DNA from: JAUZPB01 sp037140715
GTDB lineage: Bacteria; Bacteroidota; Ignavibacteria; Ignavibacteriales; SURF-24
Direction: 5' to 3'
DNA: 26,694 nt
Assembly (NCBI GenBank): GCA_037140715.1
Contig: JBAXDX010000035.1
Location: forward strand, 1 to 26,694
Position numbers and translations under genes: made by a program. Under the pieces are notes generated by a model. The model saw only the letters and a program-made list of their open reading frames with translations. It was not told where the DNA came from and made no database searches. Positions 25,601 through 26,694 of the stretch are shown in pieces; positions within the stretch are counted from its first letter, which is position 1; the number at the start of each line of letters is the position of its first letter.

Positions 25601-26006
25601 ATATATCATCTTTCCGCGAATCCGATACTACTTTTATATCCTCAAGAATAAGAATACCACCTGAAAAATCATCCTCGTTGAAAAAAGATGCCCCCTTAAG
25701 GATTATGGAAATCTGACCGCCGGTAATTGTCTTAACATTACCAATTTCCTTTTCAAAAAATATATTTTTCTGTAATTCTTCAAGTTCTGCCCTGATATTC
25801 AGAAGTTCAGGGAGTTCAGACTCAAGGATATTTTGTCCGATAAAGGAAGAAGCTTCGTTAGTTTCAAACAAGCCGATATCAAAGAAATTCTGGTTAATTA
25901 GTCTTATCGTCCAGTCAGAAGTAAAGAAGAGGAAACCAATCGGAGCTTTCTCAAATAAGCTGTAAAGATTTTCAGGTGTCAGATTCAGGTCAGTATTATG
26001 TGTCAT
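22617..26006 (-). CDS. Soluble multi-PAS hybrid histidine kinase with C-terminal receiver
   Basis: The 1129-aa protein has no membrane helix, so it senses inside the cell. About six PAS-like units run from residue 10 to 770: the first two are divergent; the later ones are clear, with linkers such as VTERIRIERELRISEERF, DITEKKKAEKEL and DITERKHAQEALKDSEEKY. HisKA carries His787 in ISIISHDLRTPF. The HATPase shows NNLLGNSIKFTPRDG, DTGTGI and GSGLGLSIV. The receiver (about 1005-1125) has Asp1010-Asp1011, phosphoacceptor Asp1056 in VITDHHMPEMGG and Lys in VFQKPV. The gene ends one base from the cheB-type gene on the other strand, with no room for a terminator. No DNA-binding output domain is attached. 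The upstream ribosome site is weak. Confidence 0.92.
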   Translation of the reverse strand: MTHNTDLNLTPENLYSLFEKAPIGFLFFTSDWTIRLINQNFFDIGLFETNEASSFIGQNILESELPELLNIRAELEELQKNIFFEKEIGNVKTITGGQISIILKGASFFNEDDFSGGILILEDIKVVSDSRKDDIFNGDLIDSLVKDFSDIFFVTDNAFHVKYCFSSEMFNDKINASYLTGTRLDEVFNVAFDADISFILSRLKETAEKIESEIVLTTCGIQVVFQLKAVPYFAGKEKADFFLFFLKDASQGLNEEFHNKSEIAELKQYQFITSAVTDAVIATDMQGNINFWNKSSENLFQYSRSEVFGKFIGKVIKDFDNNYFKNIKEEINKNGYWESDLRIFNKAGNEEYLSLKISFTGDDDFRSVVFLCSSVTERIRIERELRISEERFRNIVINANEFICNLDIEGNIIYMNPSFIRAFEYSEGELLQRRIQDLFAPEFSGSNGFDIKNFTGFHLQAIEISCLTKSGRAMSILANFSPIVNFDNTIRYFNGIFTDITEKKKAEKELLTVRSVYEVSRDGISVEVGRKFILINNSFAKMFGYKKPSELLGKETLDIVADEDIPKVARYIKDRENKEQSPNRYDFVGKSRDGSRFFVEASVTSYESDNKVYTVRVCRDITERKHAQEALKDSEEKYRSITENIDDFLWTAEVVNGRLRPVFYTSSIEKVTGYEQERFLSRSNLWFRIIYPDDTGLFKKKLRNLVGDIARNSDEFEFRILNKPGNIVWVRNKVKVIRDKDNRTIKIYGLISDISLSKKAEEELKKSAVELRELNDTKDKFISIISHDLRTPFSSIMGFTEILLGQKNMSDAQRTQYIEFIQQSSQNMLALVNSLLDWTRLQTGRIKFEPQRFNATESISKSIAIVGGVALQKGIKLVSVVQPDLFIHADLNLLLQVVNNLLGNSIKFTPRDGQITIYGELNKQLNKVQFIIEDTGTGIRKENLSKLFKVDSKFTLEGTAGEKGSGLGLSIVHDIIEKHGGEIWVESEYGKGSKFFFTIPTASASILLVDDSRTDRLLYSKILKNIIPQYKIDEADNGREALEMILKNLPALVITDHHMPEMGGYDMVKSIKSGNLQTKPPVIVLSYDVSKNIMEEYRELGVEYVFQKPVILSSFKEAIEKSLKKALAQ

Positions 26007-26486
26007 TTTTCTTTTATTTAATAATGGGGTATAATATATAAAAATGTATTGTGAATAAAAAAAATCTGACTGAAACTGGCGGATTGACTCATAATTAATG
26101 GAACCCTGCAGGTATAAAAAACATATCGTTGCCTCAGAAGTAAATGTAACCCAAAAATAATCAGAAAATCAGGAAATTATGGATCACTTCGCAGGAGGAC
26201 TCATAGTATAAAGCCATAATATATCATTTGCATGAAAACTGTCCGGCTTACTTCCTCCCGCTCCTGTATTTTCAGGATGTCGTACATATTTGGTGAATCT
26301 GTGCATTTCTACTTTGCTATATTTGAAAATATCAGTAAATAACCTGAAGCAGAGGACATTCAGCCCTTACAAATCGAAAGTAACAGATATTCCGGCAATA
26401 AACGAGAAACCGGCCGGAAGAACTAAAACAGGAAGGAGAAAAAAAATAAGAAAAAATTATTTTTCTTTCCTAATTCGGGAACTTTG
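26007..26486. other. Gene-free stretch upstream of the hybrid kinase
   Basis: Sequence next to 26006 should hold the promoter of the minus-strand kinase. I see no convincing gene: the plus-strand frame starting at 26290 has the composition of A/T-rich spacer. A small inverted repeat, aagaaaaa/tttttctt, lies at 26448-26467, just before the tandem array. A stray aggagg at 26192-26197 is not followed by a usable start. Confidence 0.5.
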
Positions 26487-26694
26487 ACTCTCGCGAGGTA
26501 CTTGGAGTTTTCCGACTGACCCGTGACGTTCTCACGAGGTACTTGGAGTTTTCCGATTGACCCGTGACGCTCTCACGAGGTACTTGGAGTTTTCCGATTG
26601 ACCCGTGACGCTCTCATGAGGTACTTGGAGTTTTCCGATTGACCCGTGACGTTCTCACGAGGTACTTGGAGTTTTCCGATTGACCCGTGACGCT
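26487..26694. repeat. 41-bp tandem repeat array (at least five units, open at the window end)
   Basis: The mark gaggtacttgg recurs at 26495, 26536, 26577, 26618 and 26659, always exactly 41 bases apart, and the units are nearly identical. Differences are few single transitions (for example gactgac versus gattgac in the first unit, gacgt versus gacgc, and cacgag versus catgag). At each unit junction cgtga and tcacg can pair around a 5-base loop, with one mismatch where catg occurs. Stop codons in every frame on both strands and a period not divisible by three exclude a repeated protein. The array continues beyond the window, so its full length is unknown. Confidence 0.92.

Noticed and set aside
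26290..26487. 65-codon plus-strand open frame before the tandem array
   Set aside because: Lys/Arg/Asn-rich composition of A/T-rich spacer, no ribosome site, no family features.
26487..26694. Tandem array considered as a CRISPR array
   Set aside because: Whole 41-bp units are nearly identical; there are no variable spacers between conserved repeats, and no cas gene is present.

Overview
The window looks like a chromosomal segment of a Bacteroidota/Chlorobi-group bacterium, most likely of the Ignavibacteria. The best clue is the C-terminal tail of the secreted M6 protease (QNYPNPFN, then a beta-rich module ending in a Lys/Arg-containing tail). This is a type IX secretion (T9SS) type A sorting signal in the form usual for Ignavibacteria and relatives. 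The fused ccoNO gene and moderate-to-low GC content agree with this. Assignment is by recall of family features, not by a search.

Layout. (1) 1-310: the 3' end of an IS200/IS605-type tnpB, a short coding-like tail that may be the interrupted host gene, and a strong terminator. (2) 311-681: gene-free, with small inverted repeats, a solo transposon-like end and a promoter-proximal direct repeat. (3) 706-9277: one co-directional block for a cbb3-type cytochrome c oxidase and its assembly: ccoI, ccoS, ccoNO fusion, ccoQ-like, monohaem ccoP, ccoG, ccoH/fixH and a TauE/SafE-type membrane protein. Together they give a high-affinity terminal oxidase with its copper supply and maturation factors. (4) 9510-13010: a membrane CHASE-4xPAS histidine kinase. 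(5) 13509-16433: a secreted M6 zinc protease with a T9SS signal. (6) 16532-18574, minus: a cytoplasmic GH13 pullulanase/debranching enzyme. (7) 18818-19086: a compact mobile repeat with 17-bp terminal inverted repeats, a 10-bp putative target duplication and five internal hairpins. (8) 19140-21251, minus: methylmalonyl-CoA mutase catalytic subunit and epimerase, linking propionyl-CoA and succinyl-CoA metabolism. (9) 21605-26006: a CheB-type receiver-methylesterase facing a large soluble multi-PAS hybrid kinase, the two stop codons one base apart. (10) 26487-26694: a 41-bp tandem repeat array that runs off the window.

Most genes belong to well-known families. I found no CRISPR array, tRNA, rRNA, defence island or clearly new multi-gene system. 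The least explained parts are non-coding: the IS4-like MITE and its solo ends, the 41-bp array, and the repeats in front of ccoI. The CheB/hybrid-kinase pair away from any visible chemotaxis genes is the most interesting gene-level observation.
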